Source of the DNA: DASQBT01 sp963746955
GTDB taxonomy: Bacteria > Pseudomonadota > Gammaproteobacteria > Burkholderiales > Thiobacillaceae
Assembly: GCA_963746955.1 (NCBI GenBank)
Contig: CAVVDR010000004.1
Location: 124,001-188,000, forward strand
DNA: 64,000 nucleotides
Direction: 5' to 3'
Made by a program: the position numbers and the translations under genes. How positions within the stretch are numbered: position 1 is the first letter of the stretch; every line of letters begins with the position of its first letter. The notes below the pieces were generated by a model, which saw nothing but the letters and a program-made list of their open reading frames with translations, did no database searches and was not told the origin of the DNA. This document shows positions 44,898 to 54,027 of this stretch, one piece after another.

Positions 44898-47800
44898 ATG
44901 TCGTTCATGGAAAGACAACGCTGGCTTGAGGGGACGCTCTACTCCCCCGACTTCGAACAGGATTCATGCGGCTTCGGGCTGATCGCCCAGATGGATAATC
45001 AGCCTTCCCACCAATTGGTGCGTACCGCTATTTCCTCGCTCGCCTGCATGACCCATCGCGGCGCCATCGCTGCGGATGGCCTGTCAGGCGACGGCTGCGG
45101 CCTGTTGTTCAAGAAGCCGGACGCCTTTCTGCGTGCCGTGTCGGCAGAATCCGGCATTGCCCTCGCCGAACGCTATGCTGCGGCGCTGGTGTTTCTGTCC
45201 GCGAATGCTGCCCAGCGGCAAGCGGGCAAGGATGCGCTGAACCAGGCTCTGGCCGCACAAGGGCTGGAGGTGGCGGGCTTTCGCAGCGTACCCGTCAACA
45301 CCTCCGTGTGCGGCCAATATGCACTTAATACCCTGCCCCACTTCGCACAGATTTTCGTCAACTGCCCGGCGGATGTGGATGAATCCCGCTTCGACCGCAA
45401 ACTCTATATCGCCCGCCGCCTGGCGGAAAAGGCCATGGCCGGGGACCGGAGTTTTTATCTCCCCACCCTTTCTTCGCAGGTGATTTCGTACAAGGGCCTG
45501 GTGATGCCGTCCAATCTTCCGGTGTTCTTTCCGGACCTGAAAGACGCGCGTTTCGCCTCCAGCCTGATCGTGTTCCATCAGCGCTTTTCCACCAACACCT
45601 GGCCGGAATGGCGTTTGGCCCAACCATTCCGCTATCTGGCGCACAACGGTGAGATCAACACCGTGCAGGGCAACCGCAACTGGAACCAGGCGCGGGAAAT
45701 GAAGTTCAAGAGCGCGCTGATTCCCAACATGGACGATGTCCGCCCAATTGTCGGTACGGATGGATCCGACTCGATGAGCCTGGACAACATGATCGAAGGC
45801 CTGGTGATGGGCGGAGTGCCGCTGTTCCGTGCCCTGCGGCTCGTCGTGCCGCCAGCCTGGCAGAACGTGGAAAACATGGACCCGGATCTGCGCGCCTTCT
45901 ATGAAGTCCATTCCATGCACATGGAACCCTGGGATGGTCCCGCCGGTGTGGTGATGACCGACGGTCGCTATGGCGTCTGCCTGCTGGACCGCAATGGCCT
46001 GCGCCCGGCGCGCTGGGTGCTGACCAAGGACCGTATCCTGACCATTGCCTCCGAAATCGGCGTGTGGAATTACGGTCCGGAAAACGTTGTGATGAAAGGC
46101 CGGGTGCGTCCCGGCCAGATGGTCGCCGTCGACCTGGCCACCGGCAAGCTGCTGCTGCCTGAAGATATCGACCGCGAACTGAAAGCCCGTCATCCCTACC
46201 GCGACTGGCTCAAGCAGGCGCGCAGGTTGGAGTTCGGCGTCTACCAGGACGGCGATCTCGAACTCATGGATACGGCCTCCCTGCTCACCCAACAGAAGCT
46301 GTTCAATGTGAGCTTCGAGGAGCGCGACCAGATCATTCGCGTGCTGGCGGAAGACGCCCAGGAAGCCATCGGCTCGATGGGCGACGACACGCCCATGGCC
46401 GTGCTGTCACAAAAGGTGCGCTCGCCGTACGATTATCTGCGCCAGCAATTTGCCCAGGTCACCAACCCGCCCATCGACCCGATCCGTGAAGCGATCGTGA
46501 TGTCGCTCAACACCTGCTTCGGACCCGAGCGCAATCTGTTTGAGGAAACCCCGGAGCACGCCCACCGGCTCGAGGTGCAGTCGCCCCTGCTGTCGCACCA
46601 GGCCTTTGTCGCTGTGACCGGCCAGCCCGATCCGGCGTACAAGAGCATCACTTTGTCGCTGCAGTACGATCCTTCCGCATGCAATCTGAAATCCGCGGTC
46701 GAGAAGCTTGCGGCCGATGCCGTAGCGGCGGTGCGTACCGGCATCGTAATCCTGGTCCTGTCCGACCGCGCCATCGGCAAGAATAGCCTGCCCATCCCCG
46801 CCCTGTTCGCCACCGGCGCGGTGCACCATGCGCTGATCTCCGCCGGCATCCGTTGTGACGCCAATATCGTGGTGGAAACCGGCACGGTCCGCGACCCGCA
46901 TCATTACGCCTGCCAGATCGGTTATGGCGCCACGGCTGTCTATCCTTATCTGGCCTATCAGGTGATTGGCGAGTTCGTGAAATCCGGCGAGATCAAAGTC
47001 GCGCTCGACAAGGCCCTGGCCAATTACCGCAAGGGCATGGACAAAGGCTTGTACAAGGTTCTGTCCAAGATGGGGATTTCCCTGGTATCCAGCTACCGGG
47101 GCGCCCAACTGTTCGAGGCAGTGGGCATCCATGAAGAGGTCGTTGAATCCAGTCTGAAAGGCACCGTGTCGCGCATCTCCGGCGCCGATTTCGCCGATTT
47201 TGAAACCGACCAGAAGCTGCTGCACAAGGCCGCATTCAATCCGATGAAGCCGCTCACCGCCGGTGGACTGCTCAAGTTCATTTTTGGCGAGGAGTTCCAT
47301 GCGTACAACCCGGACGTCGTGCAGCAACTGCAAAAGGCGGTGCAGGAAGGCAGCTACGAGGAGTACAGGAAATACTCCGACATCGTAAACAGCCGACCGG
47401 TCGCGATGATCCGCGACCTGATGAAACCGCGGTTTGGCGTCAACCCGATTCCCGTCGACGAAGTGGAGCCGGTGGCAGCGATCCTCAGCCGCTTTGACAG
47501 CGCCGGAATGTCACTCGGTGCCTTGTCGCCCGAAGCCCACGAGGCCTTGGCCGAAGGCATGAACCGCATTGGCGGGCGCTCGAATTCCGGCGAAGGGGGC
47601 GAGGATCCCCGCCGCTACGGCTCGATCAAGACTTCAAAGATCAAGCAGGTGGCCTCCGGGCGATTCGGGGTGACGCCGGCCTATCTGGTCAGTGCGGAAG
47701 TGCTGCAGATCAAGATCGCCCAAGGCGCCAAGCCCGGCGAGGGCGGCCAGTTGCCCGGCGACAAGGTGTCCGCCACCATCGCCGCCCTGCGCTACTGCAA

Positions 47801-49385
47801 GCCCGGCACGCCGCTGATTTCGCCACCGCCGCACCATGACATCTATTCCATCGAGGATCTCGCCCAACTGATTTTCGACCTCAAGCAGGTCAATCCCGCC
47901 GCCCTGGTGTCAGTCAAGCTGGTGGCCGAGCCGGGCGTAGGCACGATCGCGGCCGGAGTGGCCAAGGCCTATGCCGACCTGATCACCATATCCGGTTATG
48001 ACGGCGGTACCGGAGCCTCGCCCCTGACCTCGGTAAAATACGCCGGCACACCTTGGGAGCTGGGCCTGTCCGAAGCCCAGCAGGTGCTGCGCGCCAACGG
48101 TCTGCGCGGCCGGGTGCGGGTGCAAACCGACGGCGGCCTCAAGACCGGGCTGGACGTGATCAAGGCGGCGATCCTTGGGGCCGAGTCCTTTGGTTTCGGC
48201 ACCGGCCCCTTGGTCGCCCTGGGCTGCAAGTACCTGCGCATCTGCCACCTGAACAACTGTGCCACCGGGGTGGCGACCCAGAATGACGCCCTGCGCAGGA
48301 AATACTTCATCGGCCTGCCGGACATGGTGGTGAACTTCTTCACCTTCATGGCCCAGGAGACACGCGAACTGATGGCCGAACTCGGGGTAAGCAAATTGAC
48401 CGACCTGATCGGCCGCACTGATCTGCTCGACCTGATGGAGGGTGAATCGCGCCGGCAAAACAATCTGAAACTGGATGTGCTGCTGACCCAGGGCGGCATT
48501 TCTGCCGACGAGCCACGTTACTGCGTGCAGGAGCGCAACCCCAGCTTTGACAAGGGCGAATTGGCGGAGCAGATGGTGAAGGATGCGCTGCCTGCGATCA
48601 AGGCCAGGAAGAGGGCCCGCTTCGACTACGCGGTACGCAACGTCAACCGGTCAATCGGTGCCCGGGTTTCGGGCGAAATTGCCCTGGCCCACGGAGATGC
48701 CGGATTACCGGACGACACCATCCATCTGATGCTGAGCGGCTCCGCCGGCCAGAGCTTTGGCGTATGGAATGCCAAGGGCCTGACGATGGAGCTGGAAGGC
48801 GATGCCAACGACTACGTGGGCAAAGGCATGGCAGGCGGCCGGCTGGTGATCTACCCTCCCCGCATTTCGAGCTATGAAGCCCACCGCAACATCATCATCG
48901 GCAACACCTGCCTGTATGGCGCAACCGGGGGCGAACTCTACGCCTCGGGCATGGCCGGCGAGCGCTTTGGCGTGCGCAACTCCGGCACCCTTGCGGTAGT
49001 GGAAGGGGTCGGCGACCACTGCTGCGAATATATGACCGGGGGCTGCATCATCGTGCTGGGCGATACCGGAATCAATTTCGGCGCCGGCATGTCCGGCGGC
49101 ATGAGCTTTGTCTACGACGAGTCCGGCGACTTCGCCAACAAGTACAACAAGGAGCTGATCGACATCGCCCGCCTGACTACAGAAGAAATGCAACCGTATC
49201 GCATCTTTCTCAAGGGCCAGATTGAACGCCACCTCAGCTTCACCGGCTCTCCCAGGGGCCGGGCACTGCTGGCAGATTACGACAATGCGTTGGAAAAGTT
49301 CTGGCTTAGCAAACCCAAGCGCGTAAGCATCGAGGCCCTGGTCGATGACCTTCCAGGCAGCAAGCGACAAGCCGTGCCAGCCTGA
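44898..49385 (+). CDS. gltB: Glutamate synthase (NADPH) large subunit
   Basis: 1495 residues. The amidotransferase domain starts after a short propeptide at the cysteine in DSCGFGLIAQMDNQ. Other marks are MTHRGAIAADGLSGDGCG and RFSTNTWPEWRLAQPFRYLA. The synthase domain holds GGRSNSGEGGEDPRRYG and the FMN region SGYDGGTGASPLTSVKYAG. The 3Fe-4S cysteines are in CKYLRICHLNNCATGVATQ. The C-terminal beta-helix has GGRLVIYPP and TGGCIIVLGDTG. It makes two glutamates from glutamine and 2-oxoglutarate. The start ATG lacks a strong ribosome site; ATG at 44907 is an alternative. Confidence 0.96.
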   Translation: MSFMERQRWLEGTLYSPDFEQDSCGFGLIAQMDNQPSHQLVRTAISSLACMTHRGAIAADGLSGDGCGLLFKKPDAFLRAVSAESGIALAERYAAALVFLSANAAQRQAGKDALNQALAAQGLEVAGFRSVPVNTSVCGQYALNTLPHFAQIFVNCPADVDESRFDRKLYIARRLAEKAMAGDRSFYLPTLSSQVISYKGLVMPSNLPVFFPDLKDARFASSLIVFHQRFSTNTWPEWRLAQPFRYLAHNGEINTVQGNRNWNQAREMKFKSALIPNMDDVRPIVGTDGSDSMSLDNMIEGLVMGGVPLFRALRLVVPPAWQNVENMDPDLRAFYEVHSMHMEPWDGPAGVVMTDGRYGVCLLDRNGLRPARWVLTKDRILTIASEIGVWNYGPENVVMKGRVRPGQMVAVDLATGKLLLPEDIDRELKARHPYRDWLKQARRLEFGVYQDGDLELMDTASLLTQQKLFNVSFEERDQIIRVLAEDAQEAIGSMGDDTPMAVLSQKVRSPYDYLRQQFAQVTNPPIDPIREAIVMSLNTCFGPERNLFEETPEHAHRLEVQSPLLSHQAFVAVTGQPDPAYKSITLSLQYDPSACNLKSAVEKLAADAVAAVRTGIVILVLSDRAIGKNSLPIPALFATGAVHHALISAGIRCDANIVVETGTVRDPHHYACQIGYGATAVYPYLAYQVIGEFVKSGEIKVALDKALANYRKGMDKGLYKVLSKMGISLVSSYRGAQLFEAVGIHEEVVESSLKGTVSRISGADFADFETDQKLLHKAAFNPMKPLTAGGLLKFIFGEEFHAYNPDVVQQLQKAVQEGSYEEYRKYSDIVNSRPVAMIRDLMKPRFGVNPIPVDEVEPVAAILSRFDSAGMSLGALSPEAHEALAEGMNRIGGRSNSGEGGEDPRRYGSIKTSKIKQVASGRFGVTPAYLVSAEVLQIKIAQGAKPGEGGQLPGDKVSATIAALRYCKPGTPLISPPPHHDIYSIEDLAQLIFDLKQVNPAALVSVKLVAEPGVGTIAAGVAKAYADLITISGYDGGTGASPLTSVKYAGTPWELGLSEAQQVLRANGLRGRVRVQTDGGLKTGLDVIKAAILGAESFGFGTGPLVALGCKYLRICHLNNCATGVATQNDALRRKYFIGLPDMVVNFFTFMAQETRELMAELGVSKLTDLIGRTDLLDLMEGESRRQNNLKLDVLLTQGGISADEPRYCVQERNPSFDKGELAEQMVKDALPAIKARKRARFDYAVRNVNRSIGARVSGEIALAHGDAGLPDDTIHLMLSGSAGQSFGVWNAKGLTMELEGDANDYVGKGMAGGRLVIYPPRISSYEAHRNIIIGNTCLYGATGGELYASGMAGERFGVRNSGTLAVVEGVGDHCCEYMTGGCIIVLGDTGINFGAGMSGGMSFVYDESGDFANKYNKELIDIARLTTEEMQPYRIFLKGQIERHLSFTGSPRGRALLADYDNALEKFWLSKPKRVSIEALVDDLPGSKRQAVPA

Positions 49386-49416
49386 GCTCCGCTCCCTTCA
49401 TACCGACAAAATTGCC

Positions 49417-50823
49417 ATGGGTGATGTTTTTCAATTCCTCAACCAGCCGCGCCGTGACGGCGACAAGACCCCGGCGGTGATCCGCATCCACGAATTCAAG
49501 GAAATTTACGCCAGGATGGACGCGGGCCACGCAGCCGAGCAGTCGGGGCGTTGCCTGGGCTGCGGCAATCCCTACTGCGAATGGAAGTGCCCTGTACACA
49601 ACTACATCCCCAACTGGCTCAAGCTGGTGCAGGAAGGTCGCCTGTTCGAGGCGGCGGAGTTGTCGCATCAGACCAACTCGCTGCCCGAAGTATGCGGCAG
49701 GGTCTGCCCTCAGGATAGATTGTGCGAAGGCGCCTGTACTTTGAACGATGGCTTTGGCGCCGTAACCATCGGCCAGGTGGAAAAATACATCGCGGAGGAA
49801 GCCTTCAAAGCCGGATGGCGGCCTGACATGAGCCAGGTCAGCGCAACCGGCAAGAAGGTTGCGGTAATCGGCGCCGGGCCGGCTGGTCTGGGTTGCGCCG
49901 ATGTCCTGGCGCGCAATGGCGTCACTCCGGTTGTGTTCGACCGCTACGAGGAAATCGGCGGCCTGCTCACCTTTGGCATACCCGAATTCAAAATGGAAAA
50001 ATGGGTCATGACCCGTCGCCGCGAGGTGCTGGAGGGCATGGGGGTAGAATTCAGGCTGGGGGTGGAAGTGGGCGAAGACATTGCCATGCCGCAGCTTCTT
50101 GCCGACTACGACGCCATCTTCCTCGGCATGGGCACCTACACCTACATGAAGGGCGGTTTCCCGGGCGAGGATTTGCCCGGGGTGCTGGAGGCCCTGCCCT
50201 TTCTGATCTCCAATGCGCGTCATCGCCTCAATCTGCTCAAGCCCGATGAACAGTTCCTCAACATGAAAGGCCAGCGCGTTGTTGTGCTGGGCGGCGGGGA
50301 TACGGCCATGGACTGCAACCGCACCAGCATCCGTCAAAACGCAACGACAGTGACCTGCGCCTATCGGCGCGATGAAAAGAACATGCCCGGGTCCAAGCGC
50401 GAAGTGACCAATGCCAAGGAGGAGGGCGTTACTTTTTTGTGGAACCGCCAGCCGATGGAAATTGTCGGCTTCGAGAAGGTGGAAGGCGTGAAGCTGGTCA
50501 CCACCGAGCTCGGGCCGCCGGACGCGCGCGGCCGCCGGACACCGGTGGTGCTCCAGGGTTCGGAGGAGATCATCCCGGCCGACCGCGTCATCATCGCGTT
50601 TGGATTCCGCCCCAACCCCCAGCCCTGGTTTGCCGAACAGGGCATTACCACCGACCAGGCCGGGCGCGTGATCGCCAAGGGCCATGCGCATGCCTTCCAG
50701 ACCGGCAACGCGAAGATCTTCGCCGGCGGCGACATGGTGCGCGGCTCCGACCTCGTCGTCACCGCGGTGTGGGAGGGCCGCGAGGCGGCCAAGGGCATCC
50801 TGGGGTATCTGGGCCTGTCCTGA
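49417..50823 (+). CDS. gltD: Glutamate synthase small subunit
   Basis: 468 residues from the ATG at 49417 (MGDVFQFLNQPRRDGDK). The frame is open further upstream but overlaps gltB. Cysteines for the 4Fe-4S clusters lie in RCLGCGNPYCEWKCPVHNY and CGRVCPQDRLCEGAC. FAD and NADPH sites are AVIGAGPAGLGCADVLARNG and VVVLGGGDTAMDCNRTS. It passes electrons from NADPH to GltB. The gene follows gltB by 31 bases, forming the standard gltBD pair. Confidence 0.95.
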   Translation: MGDVFQFLNQPRRDGDKTPAVIRIHEFKEIYARMDAGHAAEQSGRCLGCGNPYCEWKCPVHNYIPNWLKLVQEGRLFEAAELSHQTNSLPEVCGRVCPQDRLCEGACTLNDGFGAVTIGQVEKYIAEEAFKAGWRPDMSQVSATGKKVAVIGAGPAGLGCADVLARNGVTPVVFDRYEEIGGLLTFGIPEFKMEKWVMTRRREVLEGMGVEFRLGVEVGEDIAMPQLLADYDAIFLGMGTYTYMKGGFPGEDLPGVLEALPFLISNARHRLNLLKPDEQFLNMKGQRVVVLGGGDTAMDCNRTSIRQNATTVTCAYRRDEKNMPGSKREVTNAKEEGVTFLWNRQPMEIVGFEKVEGVKLVTTELGPPDARGRRTPVVLQGSEEIIPADRVIIAFGFRPNPQPWFAEQGITTDQAGRVIAKGHAHAFQTGNAKIFAGGDMVRGSDLVVTAVWEGREAAKGILGYLGLS

Positions 50824-50833
50824 CCCGGATGGG

Positions 50834-50855
50834 GGCCGAGACTGTCGGCCTTTCG
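50834..50855 (+). terminator. Weak rho-independent terminator after gltD
   Basis: A 6-bp stem GGCCGA/TCGGCC with a 5-base loop (50834–50850) is followed by TTTCGG. It lies ten bases after the gltD stop. The T tract is short, so efficiency is uncertain. Confidence 0.5.
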
Positions 50856-51310
50856 GAACTGTCTTGATCCCTGGCGGCACGGGCCGCCTGCGGTCGTCAT
50901 CAGCAGACAAAATTACCAAGGCAAAACAACGTGTTCCTGCAAGCGGACGCCAGCCGTCGCGAGCGGGCGACAGACGAAGCAGCCTGACCTCCTTTTTTCC
51001 AGCCGCTGTTCTCATCCAATTGACGGATTTCATTCAAGAAAATTTGCCTGGCACGCTCATCGCTAGGTCCTCCGTCGGCTGCGATCACATTCCTGCTGCT
51101 TGAGCAATTTGAGCAGGGAAATACGTCTGTGGTCGCAGCAGTGCTGCTCCGTGGGTCTTCGAGCAGCGCAACGGCCGGCAGGGTCGCTGCACGCAGCGGC
51201 GTCTGCGACCGGGTATGCCCTAGGGCGGAACGGACGCCACTCCAGCGAATAGAGTGCACGTTTCGCTCCGGGATGGGATCAACCAAGCAATCGATATAGG
51301 AGTGTGAACC
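50856..51310. other. Non-coding stretch before the exported-protein pair
   Basis: About 455 bases with no supported gene. A long minus-strand frame covers it and the following gene in antisense but shows no recognisable domain. Towards the right end ATATAGGAGTGTGAACC provides the ribosome site of the next gene. Confidence 0.4.
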
Positions 51311-51727
51311 ATGAAAGTGAATCGTAAGTTCTTTGCTGGAATCCTGCTCGTCGGCCTCGGCATTTTCGGAAGTCTGGGCAGCGCGCTGGCGAACGAAGAC
51401 AATTCCTATGGCGGAGGCGGGTACTACGATCAGGACCAAGGCAGCCGAATCGAACAGCGCCTCGACAACCAGCGCACCCGCATTCTGCAGGGGTTTCGGA
51501 ACGGCCAGCTGACCAGGGATGAATTCCACAACCTGATGCAGGAAGATCGTGCGATCCGCCGGCAGGAGCGTCAGCATCTGGCGGATGGCCAGATGAGCTG
51601 GTTCGAATATGACCGTCTGGACCGCGAGCTCGATCAGGCGAGTGACCATATTTGGAACGAGCGGCATGACCGGGAGGTGCGCGGTCAGTGGCGCGGATAC
51701 CGCTCCTATGAGGAAGGCAGGGACTAG
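51311..51727 (+). CDS. Small exported protein, unknown function
   Basis: 138 residues. A signal peptide ends near LGSALA. A glycine-tyrosine patch (YGGGGYYDQDQ) is followed by a charged helical body with the repeat-like RIEQRLDNQRTRILQGFRNG, LTRDEFHNLMQEDRAIRRQE and FEYDRLDRELDQASDHIW. The body alternates arginine with glutamate or aspartate and is probably a helical periplasmic protein. I do not recognise a named family. A degraded relative follows in tandem, with a similar ribosome site (AGGAGTGT) and similar leader. Confidence 0.75.
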   Translation: MKVNRKFFAGILLVGLGIFGSLGSALANEDNSYGGGGYYDQDQGSRIEQRLDNQRTRILQGFRNGQLTRDEFHNLMQEDRAIRRQERQHLADGQMSWFEYDRLDRELDQASDHIWNERHDREVRGQWRGYRSYEEGRD

Positions 51728-51975
51728 GGGTCGACCGAGGCCCTCGCTTACCCCGGAGAAGACCGGCCGCACTCGCCGGGCAAGCCGGCAGAACGCCGGT
51801 CTTCAGCCAGGATCCCGCTTGGGGAACTGCCCCTTGAGCACCGGCCCGTGGGTAACCGCCCGGTTAGACGCGCTTACAAACCGATACGCTGCAGACACGC
51901 CTTCGTTGCATCCAGCGCTTAAAGTGCAATGCCGACCGAATCAACGGCGGTCTATCAAGTACAAGGAGTGTACAC

Positions 51976-52427
51976 ATGAAGAACGGCAGCAAGATACTGG
52001 CGAGTGCGCTACTGGCGGCAACGGCCCTGATTGGCGTCCAGACTCAGGCCCTGGCCGACGACGATTACTCACGCTGGGGGCGTGGCGAACATCAGCAGAA
52101 TATGCGCGCCATGCAGGAAAGTCTTCGTCTGCTCAAGCAGATCGACGAGCGGCTGGACAGCCAGCTTGAACGCATCCTGCCGGCTTAGAGTCCGGCGCGC
52201 TGACGCAGGTCGAATTCTTCAACGTGATGCAGGAGCAACGCGGCATCCGCCAGCAGGAGCGTCAATACCTGGCCGATGATTTCTTTGGCCCGCGCGAATA
52301 CGAGAGTCTCAATCAGGCGCTGAACCGGGCTGATGAACACATCCGCTTCGAAAAGCACGATCAGGAAGCTCGATACAGACATCCCGAACCACGTCCTTAC
52401 AGTGACCCAGGCCTGTGGTCTCGGTAA
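51976..52427 (+). pseudogene. Paralogue of the preceding exported protein, frameshifted
   Basis: The first part (51976–52188) encodes a signal peptide ending QTQALA and a helix with LKQIDERLDSQLERIL, then stops. The homologous continuation lies in another frame up to 52427: ALTQVEFFNVMQEQRGIRQQ, ERQYLADDFFGPREYESLNQ and ALNRADEHIRFEKHD. Aligned with the intact neighbour, the interval between RIL and the LT(R/Q) residues is 20 bases instead of 21, so one base is missing near 52180–52199. A working truncated 70-residue protein is possible but less likely. The flanking gaps (51728–51975 and 52428–52670) show nothing. Confidence 0.7.
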
Positions 52428-52670
52428 TCCCTGCGGGGCCGGCGTCAGCCGGCCTCTGGGTCAAGCCGGTGGGCCATCTGCAAGTAACTCAATGCCAGGA
52501 CTCACCAGAGTGTTGGGCTTCCGGCTTCATGCATGTACTGCCCGTAGCACTTCTTGGTTTAGAGCTGGCGATATCGTGAACAGCGCTTGAGGCTGGCCAA
52601 TATCCATCCCGCCGCGTGCCCGGATTGGGTAAACTGCGGGTTTTGCCCTTGGGCCTATCCGGCACCGCTG

Positions 52671-53735
52671 ATGTCCACAGTTAAGAATGACACTTTTCTT
52701 CGCGCCCTGCTCAAGCAGCCAATCGACTACACGCCAGTCTGGCTGATGCGTCAGGCCGGGCGTTATATGCCGGAATACAACGCCACCCGTGCGCGCGCCG
52801 GCAATTTTCTAAGCCTCTGCAAGAATCCGGACTTGGCCACGGAAGTTACCCTACAGCCCCTTGCGCGTTACGACCTGGACGCGGCCATCCTGTTTTCCGA
52901 CATTCTGACGGTCCCGGATGCAATGGGGCTGGGCCTGTATTTTTCTCAGGGCGAGGGGCCAAAGTTCGAGCGTCCGTTGCGCGAAGAGTGGGCTATCCGG
53001 GACTTAGGCGCGCCTGACCCACACGAACATCTCGGCTACGTTATGGACGCGGTGGCCAGCATACGCAGGGCCCTGGATGGGTCGGTGCCCCTGATCGGTT
53101 TCTCCGGCAGCCCGTTTACACTTGCCTGTTACATGGTGGAGGGCGGTAGCTCGGATGATTTCCGCGTCATCAAGACCATGTTGTACCTGCGCCCGGATCT
53201 GTTGCACCGGATCCTCGAAGTAACGACCAAGGCGGTGATCGGCTATCTCAATGCCCAGATCGAGGCAGGTGCCCAGGCGGTGATGATCTTTGATACTTGG
53301 GGCGGAACCCTCACTCCCTGGGCCTACCGGGAGTTTTCCCTGCGCTACATGGAGGAGATCGTGGCCGGGCTCATCAAGGAGAGAGAGGGCCGCAAGGTGC
53401 CCAATATCGTGTTCACCAAGGGCGGCGGGCTTTGGCTGGAAGACATGGCCGCCATCGGCTGCGATGCCTTGGGGCTGGACTGGACCATCGACATAGCCGA
53501 CGCGCGCCGCCGGGTAGGTGACAAAGTGGCGCTGCAGGGCAACCTTGATCCATCCGCCTTGTTCGGTTCCCAGGACAGCATACGCCGATGCGCCGACCTG
53601 GTACTGGATGGCTACGGTCATGGAAGCGGCCATGTATTCAATCTGGGCCACGGAATTTCCCAGTTTACCGATCCCGAAAATGTTCAAGTACTGGTAAACG
53701 CCGTTCATTCAGAAAGCCGCAAATATCACCCCTGA
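52671..53735 (+). CDS. hemE: Uroporphyrinogen decarboxylase
   Basis: 354 residues from the ATG at 52671 (MSTVKNDTFLRALLKQP); the frame extends upstream without support. It decarboxylates uroporphyrinogen III to coproporphyrinogen III in heme synthesis. Signatures are PVWLMRQAGRYMPEY near residue 25 and IGFSGSPFTLACYMVEGG. Further marks are FDTWGGTLTPWAYREF and VALQGNLDPSALFG, with the end GHVFNLGHGISQFTDPENV. It needs no cofactor. Confidence 0.96.
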   Translation: MSTVKNDTFLRALLKQPIDYTPVWLMRQAGRYMPEYNATRARAGNFLSLCKNPDLATEVTLQPLARYDLDAAILFSDILTVPDAMGLGLYFSQGEGPKFERPLREEWAIRDLGAPDPHEHLGYVMDAVASIRRALDGSVPLIGFSGSPFTLACYMVEGGSSDDFRVIKTMLYLRPDLLHRILEVTTKAVIGYLNAQIEAGAQAVMIFDTWGGTLTPWAYREFSLRYMEEIVAGLIKEREGRKVPNIVFTKGGGLWLEDMAAIGCDALGLDWTIDIADARRRVGDKVALQGNLDPSALFGSQDSIRRCADLVLDGYGHGSGHVFNLGHGISQFTDPENVQVLVNAVHSESRKYHP

Positions 53736-54027
53736 AGGACAATAAGCAAGCACTTATGCACAATTACGGGGCCGTGACAGGGAAAAACTGAAAGACCCGA
53801 CCGGCAGATTGGCAATCATCCTAACATATTGAAAAATAACGCAATTACTCGTCGTATAAATTTTCACCAAATTGCAACAAAGCCTGTAGCAACGGGCCGT
53901 TGGAGAAAATCCAATTTAATCATTCACAAAATTATCCACAGATTTGGTGGACAACCAGAAAAACCGTTTGAATGTAGCCTGTTAGCGAGTTCTTCTTCAT
54001 TGAACAATCAATTCCAGCGCTAAGTTC
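53736..54027. promoter_or_regulatory. AT-rich hemE–priA gap with two DnaA-box matches
   Basis: 292 bases, clearly more AT-rich than its surroundings, with no supported gene. It holds TTATGCACA (53754–53762) and the consensus DnaA box TTATCCACA (53932–53940). AT-rich runs such as AATTTAATCATTCACAAAA flank the second. This could be a DnaA-controlled promoter of priA. A replication origin is not supported, since no box cluster or dnaA gene is present. Confidence 0.5.

Noticed and set aside
50900..51772. Open frame of 290 codons on the minus strand over a gap and the small exported gene
   Set aside because: No domain or signal is seen. The plus-strand gene it opposes has a signal peptide, a ribosome site and a paralogue.
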